NCBI RefSeq assembly: GCF_016405855.1 | Contig: NZ_JAEFCA010000001.1 | Location: 333,316-397,315 of the forward strand | Source: Flavobacterium sp. IB48 | GTDB lineage: Bacteria; Bacteroidota; Bacteroidia; Flavobacteriales; Flavobacteriaceae | DNA length: 64,000 nucleotides | Direction: 5' to 3' | In this document: piece by piece, positions 26,394 through 34,935 of the stretch | How positions within the stretch are numbered: the first letter of the stretch is position 1 | How the letters are laid out: every line of letters begins with the position of its first letter | Notes under the pieces: model-generated | The model's input: the letters and a program-made list of their open reading frames with translations, nothing else | The model's database searches: none | Told to the model about the DNA's origin: nothing | Position numbers and translations under genes: made by a program

Positions 26394-29300
26394 ATGAAAC
26401 AAGTAATACTTATCTCTCTTTTTCTCCTCCCAATTCTCTCATTTTCCCAGATAAATGGGGCTATAACGATAGATTGGCAGAATAAAAAAGAGGTAAATTA
26501 TGGCGAAAATAAAATCGTAATTCCTTACTTCTCCGGAAGCAGTTTTCGCTTTGACACTACAAAAAAAAGCATAATGCTGCTCCAAAACTTAAACCAATCT
26601 AACGTTTCAGGCAACAGTTCTTTGCAAATTAACAATGTCATTTATGAGTCGGTTTCCAGAGCAGATTTAGGAGATTTAACACTTGAAAATATCCCTGAAA
26701 AACCAAATGAATCTGTAATAGTTACGAATGCAAGAGACATAAAATATTCTTTCCTTTCTTTATCTCCTATAATTAAGGAAGGAAATAGCTACAAACGAAT
26801 TAAATCCTTTTCTTATTTCATTAGCAATGCAACTGGACGAACTGCATCTACATCTTCATTTCAAAAATCGGCAGCAATTTCAAATTCTGTTTTGGCTTCT
26901 GGTGATTGGTATCGTTTTTACATTCAGAAATCAGGCGTTTACAAAATAGATCGTTCTTTTTTACAAAGCTTAGGATTTGACGCCTCCAAAGTTAACCCAA
27001 GAAGAATCAAAATTTACGGAAATGGAGGAAGAATGCTTCCTCTTCCCAACGACACATATTATCCTAATGATTTAACAGAAAATGCGATACAAGTAATAGG
27101 AGAAAATGACGGTGTTTTTAACAACGAAGATTACATTCTTTTTTATGCAGAAGGAACCGACACTTGGAGTTCTGAAAACCAGACTAACCTAAATTTATAC
27201 GACACCAAGTCTTACTATTACATTACGGCTTCTGGAGACGACGGAAAAAGAATTCAAAACCTAAATCAGCCAATAGGAAATAGCACTTTAGAACTAAACA
27301 CGTTTGATGACTATCAATATCATGAAATCGATCAAACCAATATTGTTCACCTTGGTCGCCAATGGCTCGGAGAGTCTTTTGACATTAATCAGGAACAAGA
27401 ATTCTCGTTTAATTTTCCAAACTTAGACACTTCAATACCAGTAAAAATAGAAGCAAGCACTGCATCTGCATCTTTAACCACGACTTCTTTTGCAATAGCA
27501 GCAAACGGACAGAATATCGGAAATATAAATTTCACGCCCTTAATTGCAGGTTCCGACACGAAATATATAACAGGAAAACTACCAGCAAATACAGTATTTA
27601 CTGGGGCAGATAATATTAAAATAAAACTCACCTATAATAATAATGGTGTTCCGGGATCAAAAGGCTACTTAGATTATATTAATATCACGGCAAAACGAAA
27701 ACTTTTAGGAGTAGGCAAACAATTTCTTTTTCAGTATAACTCTGCAGGCTCGACAGCAGGAATTGTTAATTATACAATTGGAAATGCATCTGGAATAGCT
27801 CAAATATGGGATGTTACAGACCTATATAATGTGTCAAAAATAGAAAATGCCAACCAAGCCTCTTTTAGTTTTAAAGCCAATTTGGGAGAAATTAGAAAAT
27901 ACATTGCAATAGATCCTTCCGATTATTACAGTCCGTTAAAAGAAAATCAACCGAAAATTGCCAACCAAAATTTAAAAGGAACGGTTTTCAGAAATAATCA
28001 AAGCTCTTTTCAGGATATCGATTATGTTATTATAACTCCAAAATTTTTAGCTTCACAAGCCGAAAGATTAGCGAGTTTTCATAGAACTAATTCTAATTTA
28101 AATGTAAAAGTTATCACATTAGAAAACATCTATCAGGAATTTTCTTCTGGAAAACAAGACATAGCTGCTATTAGAAACTTCATTAGATATATTTATGACA
28201 ATGCTTCTTCGTCAGAAAAAAGGATTCGTTATGTAAATTTATTTGGAGACGCTTCGTTCGACTACAAAGATCGCATTTCGAACAATACTAATATTGTACC
28301 TATATATCAATCCCTAATAAGCAACACAGTCGGCGAAGCTTCTTTTGCTTCTGATGATTTTTATGGATTGATGGATTCTAATGAGGGAGTTATTATTCCG
28401 TCTCTTGCAGGGATTGATATAGCAATAGGAAGAATGCTAGTTTCCGACAATGCTCAAGCACAGGAAATGGTCAACAAAGTATTTGAATATTACGACACAA
28501 AATCATACGGAAATTGGCGAAATAATGTTGTTCTAATTAGCGACGACTCGGACAAACCTGGCGATCAAACTTTACAAGCAAACCAAAATGCACTTGCAGA
28601 TCAAATTGCAACTGAAAAACCTTTTTTTAATATCGACAAAATATTTTTAGATGCATATACGCAAGAAGCTTCTGCTGGCGGATCTCGATATCCTAAAGCA
28701 AGAACAGACTTTTTTAATGCTTTTGAAAAAGGGGCTTTAATATTTAATTATTTAGGGCACGGTGGCGAAGACGGGTTGGCTAGCGAGAGAATCTGGGAAA
28801 AATCGGACGGGCAAAACCTGACCAACCAATACAAATATCCTCTATTTATTACCATTACTTGCGAATTTTCCCGCTTTGATGATCCGACCAGACCAACCGC
28901 TGGTGAATATGTTTTCTGGAATCCAAAAGGAGGCGCTATTTCCATGCTGACAACAATTCGTGAAATCGGACAGGCTAATGCCGAAGAATTTAATAAAACG
29001 CTTAGCAAAAACCTTCTTTCTTATGGCTCTAACCAATATAACTCCATTGCTGAATCTTTAAGAATATCTAAAAACGAAAATCCAAGTTCTTCTAGTAATG
29101 TTGTTTTTTACTTAGGTGATCCTGCATTAATGCTCGCTATTCCAAAACCGCGAATTAATTTAACGAAAGTAAATGATATTGTGATTTCGCAAGCAATTCC
29201 TGACTTAAAATCATTGTCAAAAATTAAAATTTCAGGAGAAATTACAGACGAAAACAACACACTTTTAAGCAATTACAATGGAGAATTAGCAACTGCTATT

Positions 29301-30230
29301 TTTGATAAATTAATTACAAATACTACTTTAAACAATGACGGCTATAGTCCTCCAATGCAATTCAAAACTTTAGGAGAAACCATTTTTAGAGGGAATGCCT
29401 CTGTAACCAACGGACAATTTGAATTTAGCTTTGTAGTTCCTAGAGACATTAGAATTCCTGTTGACAATGGAAGAATTAGCTTTTATTCAAAGAAAAATGA
29501 GGCATTAGAAAACCAAACAGGATACAACAATACGATCAAAATTGGAGGAATTAACGAAAATGCACCCCAAGACAATATAAGTCCAAAAGTGAAGTTATAT
29601 ATGAACGATGAAACTTTTGTATCTGGCGGAATTACAAACGAATCTCCTTTTCTTTTAGCCTTCTTAGAAGATGAAAACGGAATCAATACAGCAAGCGGAA
29701 TCGGACATGATATTGTTGCTATTTTAGATGGAGACGTTAGTAATCCTTATATTTTGAATGATTATTACCAAACAAAATTAGACGATTACACCAACGGAAA
29801 CCTACGTTTCCCACTCCGAAATTTAGCTCCTGGTTTACATACAATAAGTTTTACCGCTTGGGATGTTTATAACAATCCTGTGACGAGTGAAATTCAATTT
29901 ACAGTTGTAGGAGACGATTCCTTAACTTTATCACACGTTCTTAATTACCCAAATCCTTTTTCTACTTATACGCAATTTTGGTTTTCACATAACAGACCGT
30001 ATGAACCATTGGAAGTACAAGTGCAGGTAATGACCATTACAGGAAAAGTGGTTTGGACAAAAAACCAAACTGTTACAACAGAAGGATTTTTATCAAGAGA
30101 AATAACATGGGACGGAAGAGATGATTTTGGCGACAGAATCGGAAAAGGAGTGTATATTTACAAACTGACTGTAAAATCCAATTTAACAAATAAAAAAGCA
30201 GAAAAATACGAAAAGCTTGTCATCCTATAA
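26394..30230 (+). CDS. porU: Type IX secretion system C25-family signal peptidase/sortase PorU
   Basis: PorU removes the C-terminal signal of type IX cargo at the cell surface and attaches A-LPS in related bacteria. The 1278-residue protein has a signal peptide (cut near LSFSQ), a long N-terminal beta region, and a gingipain-like C25 domain with catalytic His789 (NYLGHGGEDG) and Cys823 (TITCEFSRFDDP). The end is an FlgD-like Ig domain (LNYPNPF ... TWDGRDDFGDRIGKGVYIYKLTV). It precedes porV by 41 bases, the arrangement known in Flavobacterium. Catalytic residues are intact, so it is probably active. Confidence 0.93.
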   Translation: MKQVILISLFLLPILSFSQINGAITIDWQNKKEVNYGENKIVIPYFSGSSFRFDTTKKSIMLLQNLNQSNVSGNSSLQINNVIYESVSRADLGDLTLENIPEKPNESVIVTNARDIKYSFLSLSPIIKEGNSYKRIKSFSYFISNATGRTASTSSFQKSAAISNSVLASGDWYRFYIQKSGVYKIDRSFLQSLGFDASKVNPRRIKIYGNGGRMLPLPNDTYYPNDLTENAIQVIGENDGVFNNEDYILFYAEGTDTWSSENQTNLNLYDTKSYYYITASGDDGKRIQNLNQPIGNSTLELNTFDDYQYHEIDQTNIVHLGRQWLGESFDINQEQEFSFNFPNLDTSIPVKIEASTASASLTTTSFAIAANGQNIGNINFTPLIAGSDTKYITGKLPANTVFTGADNIKIKLTYNNNGVPGSKGYLDYINITAKRKLLGVGKQFLFQYNSAGSTAGIVNYTIGNASGIAQIWDVTDLYNVSKIENANQASFSFKANLGEIRKYIAIDPSDYYSPLKENQPKIANQNLKGTVFRNNQSSFQDIDYVIITPKFLASQAERLASFHRTNSNLNVKVITLENIYQEFSSGKQDIAAIRNFIRYIYDNASSSEKRIRYVNLFGDASFDYKDRISNNTNIVPIYQSLISNTVGEASFASDDFYGLMDSNEGVIIPSLAGIDIAIGRMLVSDNAQAQEMVNKVFEYYDTKSYGNWRNNVVLISDDSDKPGDQTLQANQNALADQIATEKPFFNIDKIFLDAYTQEASAGGSRYPKARTDFFNAFEKGALIFNYLGHGGEDGLASERIWEKSDGQNLTNQYKYPLFITITCEFSRFDDPTRPTAGEYVFWNPKGGAISMLTTIREIGQANAEEFNKTLSKNLLSYGSNQYNSIAESLRISKNENPSSSSNVVFYLGDPALMLAIPKPRINLTKVNDIVISQAIPDLKSLSKIKISGEITDENNTLLSNYNGELATAIFDKLITNTTLNNDGYSPPMQFKTLGETIFRGNASVTNGQFEFSFVVPRDIRIPVDNGRISFYSKKNEALENQTGYNNTIKIGGINENAPQDNISPKVKLYMNDETFVSGGITNESPFLLAFLEDENGINTASGIGHDIVAILDGDVSNPYILNDYYQTKLDDYTNGNLRFPLRNLAPGLHTISFTAWDVYNNPVTSEIQFTVVGDDSLTLSHVLNYPNPFSTYTQFWFSHNRPYEPLEVQVQVMTITGKVVWTKNQTVTTEGFLSREITWDGRDDFGDRIGKGVYIYKLTVKSNLTNKKAEKYEKLVIL

Positions 30231-30245
30231 TATTATATATATTTG
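30217..30245 (+). promoter_or_regulatory. porV promoter within the end of porU
   Basis: TTG at 30217-30219, 18 bases of spacer, then TATATTTG at 30238-30245, which matches TAnnTTTG exactly. It lies 26 bases before the porV ATG and overlaps the porU stop, so porV can be made independently of porU. Confidence 0.6.
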
Positions 30246-30271
30246 CACCACCAAAAACATAAGTCCCATAA

Positions 30272-31477
30272 ATGAAAAAACTATCACTTCTATTAATTTG
30301 TATTTTTAGCATTTACAATTCAAGGGCTCAGGAATCAAGACCAATTGTTACTGGAGTACCTTTTTTACTAGTCGCTGCTGATGCTAGAGCAGCAGGTTTG
30401 GCAGACCAAGGTGTCGCTACTTCTGCCGACGTTTTCTCTCAACAATGGAACCCTGCCAAGTATGCATTTTCAGAAGATGCACAAGGCCTTTCTATTAGCT
30501 ACACTCCTTATTTAACAGATCTTGCTAATGACATCTCATTAGGTCAGATTACGTATTACAACAAAATCAACGAAAAAAGTGCTTTTGCAGGAAGTTTCCG
30601 TTATTTCGGTTTTGGAGACATCGAATTAAGAACTACAGGAGATCCAACTGAGCCTACAAGAACAGTTTCTCCAAACGAATTTGCCTTAGACGGTTCATAC
30701 TCTCTTAAATTAAGTGAGAAATTCTCGATGGCAGTTGCTGGACGTTTTATTAGTTCAAACTTAAAAGTCGCTTCAGAAGAAGTTGACGCTACATCTGCAA
30801 GATCATTTGCTGTTGATGTTGCTGCTTTTTATCAATCAGAAGAAATCGCTTACCAAGATTTCAATGGTAGATGGAGAGCTGGAGTTAACTTCCAGAACAT
30901 GGGGCCAAAAATTAGTTACGACAATGATGATATTAGCACAAACTTCTTACCTGCTAATTTAAGATTAGGGGGAGGATTTGATTTTATCTTTGACGACTAC
31001 AATAAACTTACATTAAGCGCTGAGCTTACTAAACTTTTAGTTCCAACTCCTCCAGGCATGCAAGCTGCTATCGATGGAAATGGCGATGGAGATTTTGACG
31101 ATCCTGAAGACATTACACAGCAAGAAGCTACAGATGCTGCTTACAGAAACTACAATAAAATTGGCTGGTTTGAAGGAATGTTTAAATCTTTTGGAGATGC
31201 GCCAGGAGGTTTTAGCGAAGAACTAAAGGAAATCACGTATAGCCTTGGAGCCGAATATGTTTATCAAGATGCTTTTGCTTTCCGTTTAGGTTACTACCAC
31301 GAAAGTCCAGAAAAAGGTGCTAAACAATTTTTCTCTTTAGGAGCGGGATTTAAATACAACATTATGAAAATTGATGTTTCGTACTTATTCTCAGCATCAA
31401 AAATAAAAAACCCTTTAGAAAATACACTTCGTTTCTCTTTAACGTTTAACTTTGGCGACAAATACGACACTTATTAA
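30272..31477 (+). CDS. porV: Type IX secretion outer-membrane shuttle protein PorV
   Basis: PorV (also LptO) is a 14-strand FadL-like barrel that collects cargo from the SprA translocon and presents it to PorU. The 401-residue protein has a signal peptide (cut after NSRAQ) and the family opening PIVTGVPFLLVAADARAAGLADQGVATSAD. It ends in barrel strands with a terminal aromatic-rich NTLRFSLTFNFGDKYDTY. An acidic loop (DGNGDGDFDDPED, about residue 270) interrupts the barrel. It follows porU, and a strong terminator lies 28 bases after its stop. Confidence 0.93.
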   Translation: MKKLSLLLICIFSIYNSRAQESRPIVTGVPFLLVAADARAAGLADQGVATSADVFSQQWNPAKYAFSEDAQGLSISYTPYLTDLANDISLGQITYYNKINEKSAFAGSFRYFGFGDIELRTTGDPTEPTRTVSPNEFALDGSYSLKLSEKFSMAVAGRFISSNLKVASEEVDATSARSFAVDVAAFYQSEEIAYQDFNGRWRAGVNFQNMGPKISYDNDDISTNFLPANLRLGGGFDFIFDDYNKLTLSAELTKLLVPTPPGMQAAIDGNGDGDFDDPEDITQQEATDAAYRNYNKIGWFEGMFKSFGDAPGGFSEELKEITYSLGAEYVYQDAFAFRLGYYHESPEKGAKQFFSLGAGFKYNIMKIDVSYLFSASKIKNPLENTLRFSLTFNFGDKYDTY

Positions 31478-31505
31478 AGAGAAAAGATCAAAATAAAAAC
31501 AACTT

Positions 31506-31544
31506 AATCCAAATTCCAGCATTTTAGGAATTTGGATTTTTTTT
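31506..31544 (+). terminator. Intrinsic terminator after porV
   Basis: Perfect 12-bp stem AATCCAAATTCC/GGAATTTGGATT with a nine-base loop and eight T. It ends only 13 bases before the cdd start codon. Confidence 0.8.
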
Positions 31545-31557
31545 CCCTTAAAAACAA

Positions 31558-32040
31558 ATGAAAGAGATCAATATAACAACTTCGTTTACAATATTTGATA
31601 ATTTAAATGAACTTCCAACCGAAATTCAAGATTTAATGAATCAAGCGGTTGAAATCAGAAAAAAAGCTTATGCTCCCTATTCTAAGTTCAGAGTTGGCGC
31701 TGCTTTACTTTTAGATAACGGAAAAATTATTCTAGGTTCTAATCAAGAAAACGCCGCATACCCTTCTGGACTTTGCGCAGAAAGAACTGCAATTTTTTAT
31801 GCTGGAAGCGCTTATCCAGAAGCAAAAATCTTAAAAATGGCAATTACAGCAGCTTCAGACACTAATCAAACCACTGCCCCTATCCCACCATGCGGATCTT
31901 GCCGACAATCAATAGCAGAATACGAGACAAAACAAGACACACCTATTGAAATCTATTTTATGGGTGAAATTGGTGAAATTTATAAATCATCATCCCTCAA
32001 AAATTTACTCCCATTGATGTTTGATAAAAAGTTCTTGTAA
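31558..32040 (+). CDS. cdd: Cytidine deaminase
   Basis: Hydrolytic deamination of cytidine and deoxycytidine to uridine in pyrimidine salvage. The 160-residue protein has the zinc-site motifs C-A-E (Cys73, Glu75) and PCGSC (Cys112, Cys115), and the substrate-binding FRVGAALL and NQENAAYPSG segments. A family-typical start (MKEINITTSF) supports the ATG at 31558, although it lies just 13 bases after a terminator, so its transcript must start upstream of, or read through, that hairpin. The pdhA gene follows 159 bases later. Confidence 0.93.
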   Translation: MKEINITTSFTIFDNLNELPTEIQDLMNQAVEIRKKAYAPYSKFRVGAALLLDNGKIILGSNQENAAYPSGLCAERTAIFYAGSAYPEAKILKMAITAASDTNQTTAPIPPCGSCRQSIAEYETKQDTPIEIYFMGEIGEIYKSSSLKNLLPLMFDKKFL

Positions 32041-32090
32041 AAAAAAGCCAAAAAGTATCGTTTTAATTTTAGTTCTTAAATGTAATGTCT

Positions 32091-32098
32091 TATTTTTG
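32091..32098 (+). promoter_or_regulatory. Candidate pdhA promoter -7 box
   Basis: TATTTTTG fits TAnnTTTG exactly, about 100 bases before the pdhA start. The -33 region has TTAG rather than TTG. Transcription from here would give a leader of about 95 bases that starts with two hairpins. Confidence 0.4.
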
Positions 32099-32101
32099 CA
32101 T

Positions 32102-32145
32102 CCCGACCTTTCGGGCGCAAATTTGTGGGAGGAAACTATTTTGCG
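32102..32145 (+). promoter_or_regulatory. Folded leader of pdhA
   Basis: Two adjacent stems follow the predicted transcription start: CCCGA/TCGGG (32102-32106 with 32111-32115) and CGCAAA/TTTGCG (32116-32121 with 32140-32145). The second loop holds the purine-rich GGGAGGAAAC. I do not recognise a known riboswitch class. Confidence 0.35.
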
Positions 32146-32199
32146 TTACAGGCACAATAATCGATAACACAAACAACTTTAGCAAAAGAAAGAATTCAG

Positions 32200-33198
32200 A
32201 TGAAAGAAGTTACAAAAGAGGTATATTTAAAGTGGTATGAAGACATGCTACTTTGGAGAAAGTTTGAAGACAAACTTGCAGCATTATACATTCAACAAAA
32301 AGTTAGAGGTTTTCTACACCTATATAATGGTCAAGAAGCTGTATTAGCTGGCGCACTGCACGCTATGGATTTGACCAAAGATAAAATGATTACTGCTTAC
32401 AGAAACCACGTTCAGCCAATTGGTATGGGAGTTGATCCTAGAAACGTAATGGCAGAACTTTTAGGAAAAGCAACAGGAACTTCTAAAGGTATGGGAGGCT
32501 CTATGCACATTTTCTCTAAAGAACACGGTTTTTACGGTGGACACGGAATCGTAGGTGCTCAAATTCCTGTAGGAGCTGGTATTGCTTTTGCAGACAAATA
32601 TTTCAACACTGGCGGTGTTACCATGACTTACTTTGGTGATGGTGCTGCTAGACAAGGTTCTCTTCATGAAGCTTTCAACATGGCTATGTTATGGAAACTT
32701 CCAGTTGTATTTATCGTTGAAAACAATGGTTACGCAATGGGAACTTCTGTAGAAAGAACTGCAAACCACACTGACATCTGGAAATTAGGTTTAGGTTACG
32801 AAATGCCTTGTGGACCTGTTGACGGAATGAACCCAGTAAAAGTTGCTGAAGCTATGCACGAAGCTATCGAAAGAGCGCGTCGCGGAGACGGACCAACTTT
32901 CCTTGAAATGAAAACGTACCGTTACAGAGGACACTCTATGTCTGATGCACAATTATACCGTTCTAAAGAAGAGGTTGAAGAGTACAAAAAAATCGACCCA
33001 ATTACCCAGGTTTTAGACGTAATCTTGGATCAAAAATATGCTACTCAAGAAGAAATTGATGTAATTGACCAAAAAGTTAAAGACTTAGTTGAAGAGTGTG
33101 CGAAATTCGCTGAAGAATCTCCATACCCAGACTTACAACAATTATACGATGTAGTATACGCACAAGAAGACTATCCATTTACACCTCATAAATTATAA
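32200..33198 (+). CDS. pdhA: Pyruvate dehydrogenase E1 component, alpha subunit
   Basis: The thiamine-diphosphate E1-alpha subunit decarboxylates pyruvate as the first step to acetyl-CoA. The 332-residue protein shows the ThDP/Mg motif GDGAARQG (Gly146-Asp147) ending at Asn175-Asn176, the MGGSMHIF loop and the RGHSMSDAQLYR loop. It is the alpha half of an alpha2beta2 E1; no beta subunit gene is in the window. The E2 gene pdhC starts five bases after its stop, so the two are cotranscribed. Confidence 0.94.
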   Translation: MKEVTKEVYLKWYEDMLLWRKFEDKLAALYIQQKVRGFLHLYNGQEAVLAGALHAMDLTKDKMITAYRNHVQPIGMGVDPRNVMAELLGKATGTSKGMGGSMHIFSKEHGFYGGHGIVGAQIPVGAGIAFADKYFNTGGVTMTYFGDGAARQGSLHEAFNMAMLWKLPVVFIVENNGYAMGTSVERTANHTDIWKLGLGYEMPCGPVDGMNPVKVAEAMHEAIERARRGDGPTFLEMKTYRYRGHSMSDAQLYRSKEEVEEYKKIDPITQVLDVILDQKYATQEEIDVIDQKVKDLVEECAKFAEESPYPDLQQLYDVVYAQEDYPFTPHKL

Positions 33199-33203
33199 GA
33201 ATT

Positions 33204-34844
33204 ATGGCAATTAAAGTAACTATGCCTCGTTTGAGCGATACAATGACGGAAGGAACGGTAGCAACTTGGCTTAAAAAAGTAGGCGACAAAGTTAGCGAAG
33301 GAGATATCCTTGCTGAAATTGAAACAGACAAAGCAACAATGGAGTTCGAATCTTTTAACGAAGGAACTCTTTTACATATCGGAATTCAAGCGGGAGAAAC
33401 CGCTCCTGTTGATTCATTATTAGCAATCATTGGTAAAGAAGGAGAAGATATTTCTGCTCTTTTAGCCGGTGGTGATGCTCCTGCTGCCGAAGCTCCAAAA
33501 GCGGATGCTCCTGCTGCTGAAGCAAAAACTGAAACTGCTGCTCCTGCAAAAGCAGCAGCTGAATTGCCTAAAGGAGTTGTTGTTGTAACAATGCCTCGTT
33601 TGAGCGATACCATGACTGAAGGTACAGTCGCTAGCTGGTTGAAAAAAGTTGGCGATGCTGTTGCTGAAGGCGATATCTTAGCAGAAATTGAAACAGACAA
33701 AGCTACTATGGAGTTTGAGTCTTTCAATGCTGGAACATTATTATACATTGGAATTCAGGAAGGAAATACTGCGCCTGTTGACAGCTTATTAGCGATCATT
33801 GGACCTGCAGGAACTGACATCTCTGGAATTGCTGAAAATTATACTGCTGGAGGCGCTGCCACTGCAAGTGCTCCTGCTGCTGAAGAAAAAACTGCACCTG
33901 CTGCTGAAAAAGCACCAGAAGCTGCTGTTGAAACTTCAAATGGAGGAAGAATTTTAGCTTCACCTTTAGCTAAAAAAATCGCTTCTGATAAAGGAATTCA
34001 ATTAAGTCAAGTTAAAGGATCTGGAGAAAACGGACGTATCGTAAAAAGCGATATCGAAAACTTTACTCCATCTGCTCAAGCACAAACTTCTGCTGCGGCA
34101 CCAGCTGCTAAACAAGAAGCATCTGCTCCTGCTGCACCAAAAGTATTCGTTCCTGCTGGAGAAGTTTACACAGAAGAGATCAAAAACTCTCAAATGCGTA
34201 AAATCATTGCAAAACGTCTTTCTGAATCTTTATTCACTGCACCTCACTATAACTTAGTGATCGAAGTAAGTATGGACGAAGCAATGCAAGCTAGAGCTGC
34301 TATCAATAGCGTTCCAGATACAAAAGTATCTTTCAACGATATGGTAATCAAAGCTTGTGCTTTAGCATTGAAAAAACACCCAAAAATCAACTCTACTTGG
34401 AAAGAAGATGCAATCATCATCAACCACCACGTAAACATTGGTGTTGCTGTAGCTGTTGAAGACGGATTAGTAGTTCCTGTATTGAAATTTACAGATGCTA
34501 TGAGTTTATCTCAAATTGGCGGTTCAGTAAGAGATCTTGCTGGAAGAGCTAAAAACAAAAAATTGGGACCACAAGAAATGGAAGGAAGTACTTTTACAGT
34601 ATCTAACCTTGGTATGTTTGGTATTACTGAATTCAATTCAATTATCAACCAGCCAAACTCTGCAATCCTTTCTGTAGGTGCAATTGTTGAGAAACCAGTA
34701 GTTAAAAACGGTCAAATCGTAGTTGGAAACACAATGATGTTATCATTAGCTTGTGACCACAGAACTATTGACGGTGCAACTGGAGCTCAGTTCTTACAAA
34801 CATTAAAACAATACATCGAAAGCCCAGTTACAATGTTGGCATAA
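33204..34844 (+). CDS. pdhC: Pyruvate dehydrogenase E2, dihydrolipoamide acetyltransferase with two lipoyl domains
   Basis: The E2 core carries acetyl groups from E1 to CoA. The 546-residue protein has two nearly identical lipoyl domains with lipoylated Lys43 and Lys166, both in EIETDKATMEFESFN. Ala/Pro/Glu-rich linkers (about 90-122 and 215-245) follow each. An E3/E1-binding domain lies at about 248-288 (LASPLAKKIASDKG). The catalytic domain occupies about 325-546 with His519 and Asp523 in DHRTIDG. The lipoyl repeat is also strong at DNA level. A terminator follows 20 bases after the stop. Confidence 0.94.
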   Translation: MAIKVTMPRLSDTMTEGTVATWLKKVGDKVSEGDILAEIETDKATMEFESFNEGTLLHIGIQAGETAPVDSLLAIIGKEGEDISALLAGGDAPAAEAPKADAPAAEAKTETAAPAKAAAELPKGVVVVTMPRLSDTMTEGTVASWLKKVGDAVAEGDILAEIETDKATMEFESFNAGTLLYIGIQEGNTAPVDSLLAIIGPAGTDISGIAENYTAGGAATASAPAAEEKTAPAAEKAPEAAVETSNGGRILASPLAKKIASDKGIQLSQVKGSGENGRIVKSDIENFTPSAQAQTSAAAPAAKQEASAPAAPKVFVPAGEVYTEEIKNSQMRKIIAKRLSESLFTAPHYNLVIEVSMDEAMQARAAINSVPDTKVSFNDMVIKACALALKKHPKINSTWKEDAIIINHHVNIGVAVAVEDGLVVPVLKFTDAMSLSQIGGSVRDLAGRAKNKKLGPQEMEGSTFTVSNLGMFGITEFNSIINQPNSAILSVGAIVEKPVVKNGQIVVGNTMMLSLACDHRTIDGATGAQFLQTLKQYIESPVTMLA

Positions 34845-34864
34845 TCGTTGTTAATTTTATAATT

Positions 34865-34899
34865 AAATCCCGTTTTGTTTATTCAAAACGGGATTTTTT
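34865..34899 (+). terminator. Intrinsic terminator after pdhC
   Basis: Stem AAATCCCGTTTTG/CAAAACGGGATTT with a six-base loop and a six-T tail. Confidence 0.85.
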
Positions 34900-34935
34900 G
34901 TTTAATTTTCATCCTCAAATTCAAAACCTCACAAA

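Noticed and set aside
32122..32139. GGGAGGAAAC in the pdhA leader as a Shine-Dalgarno site
   Set aside because: It lies about 60 bases before the pdhA ATG and no alternative start codon follows at the right distance.
33386..33748. 120-codon minus-strand frame inside pdhC
   Set aside because: It is the antisense of the Ala/Pro-rich lipoyl and linker region; low complexity, no family features, and the sense gene is certain.
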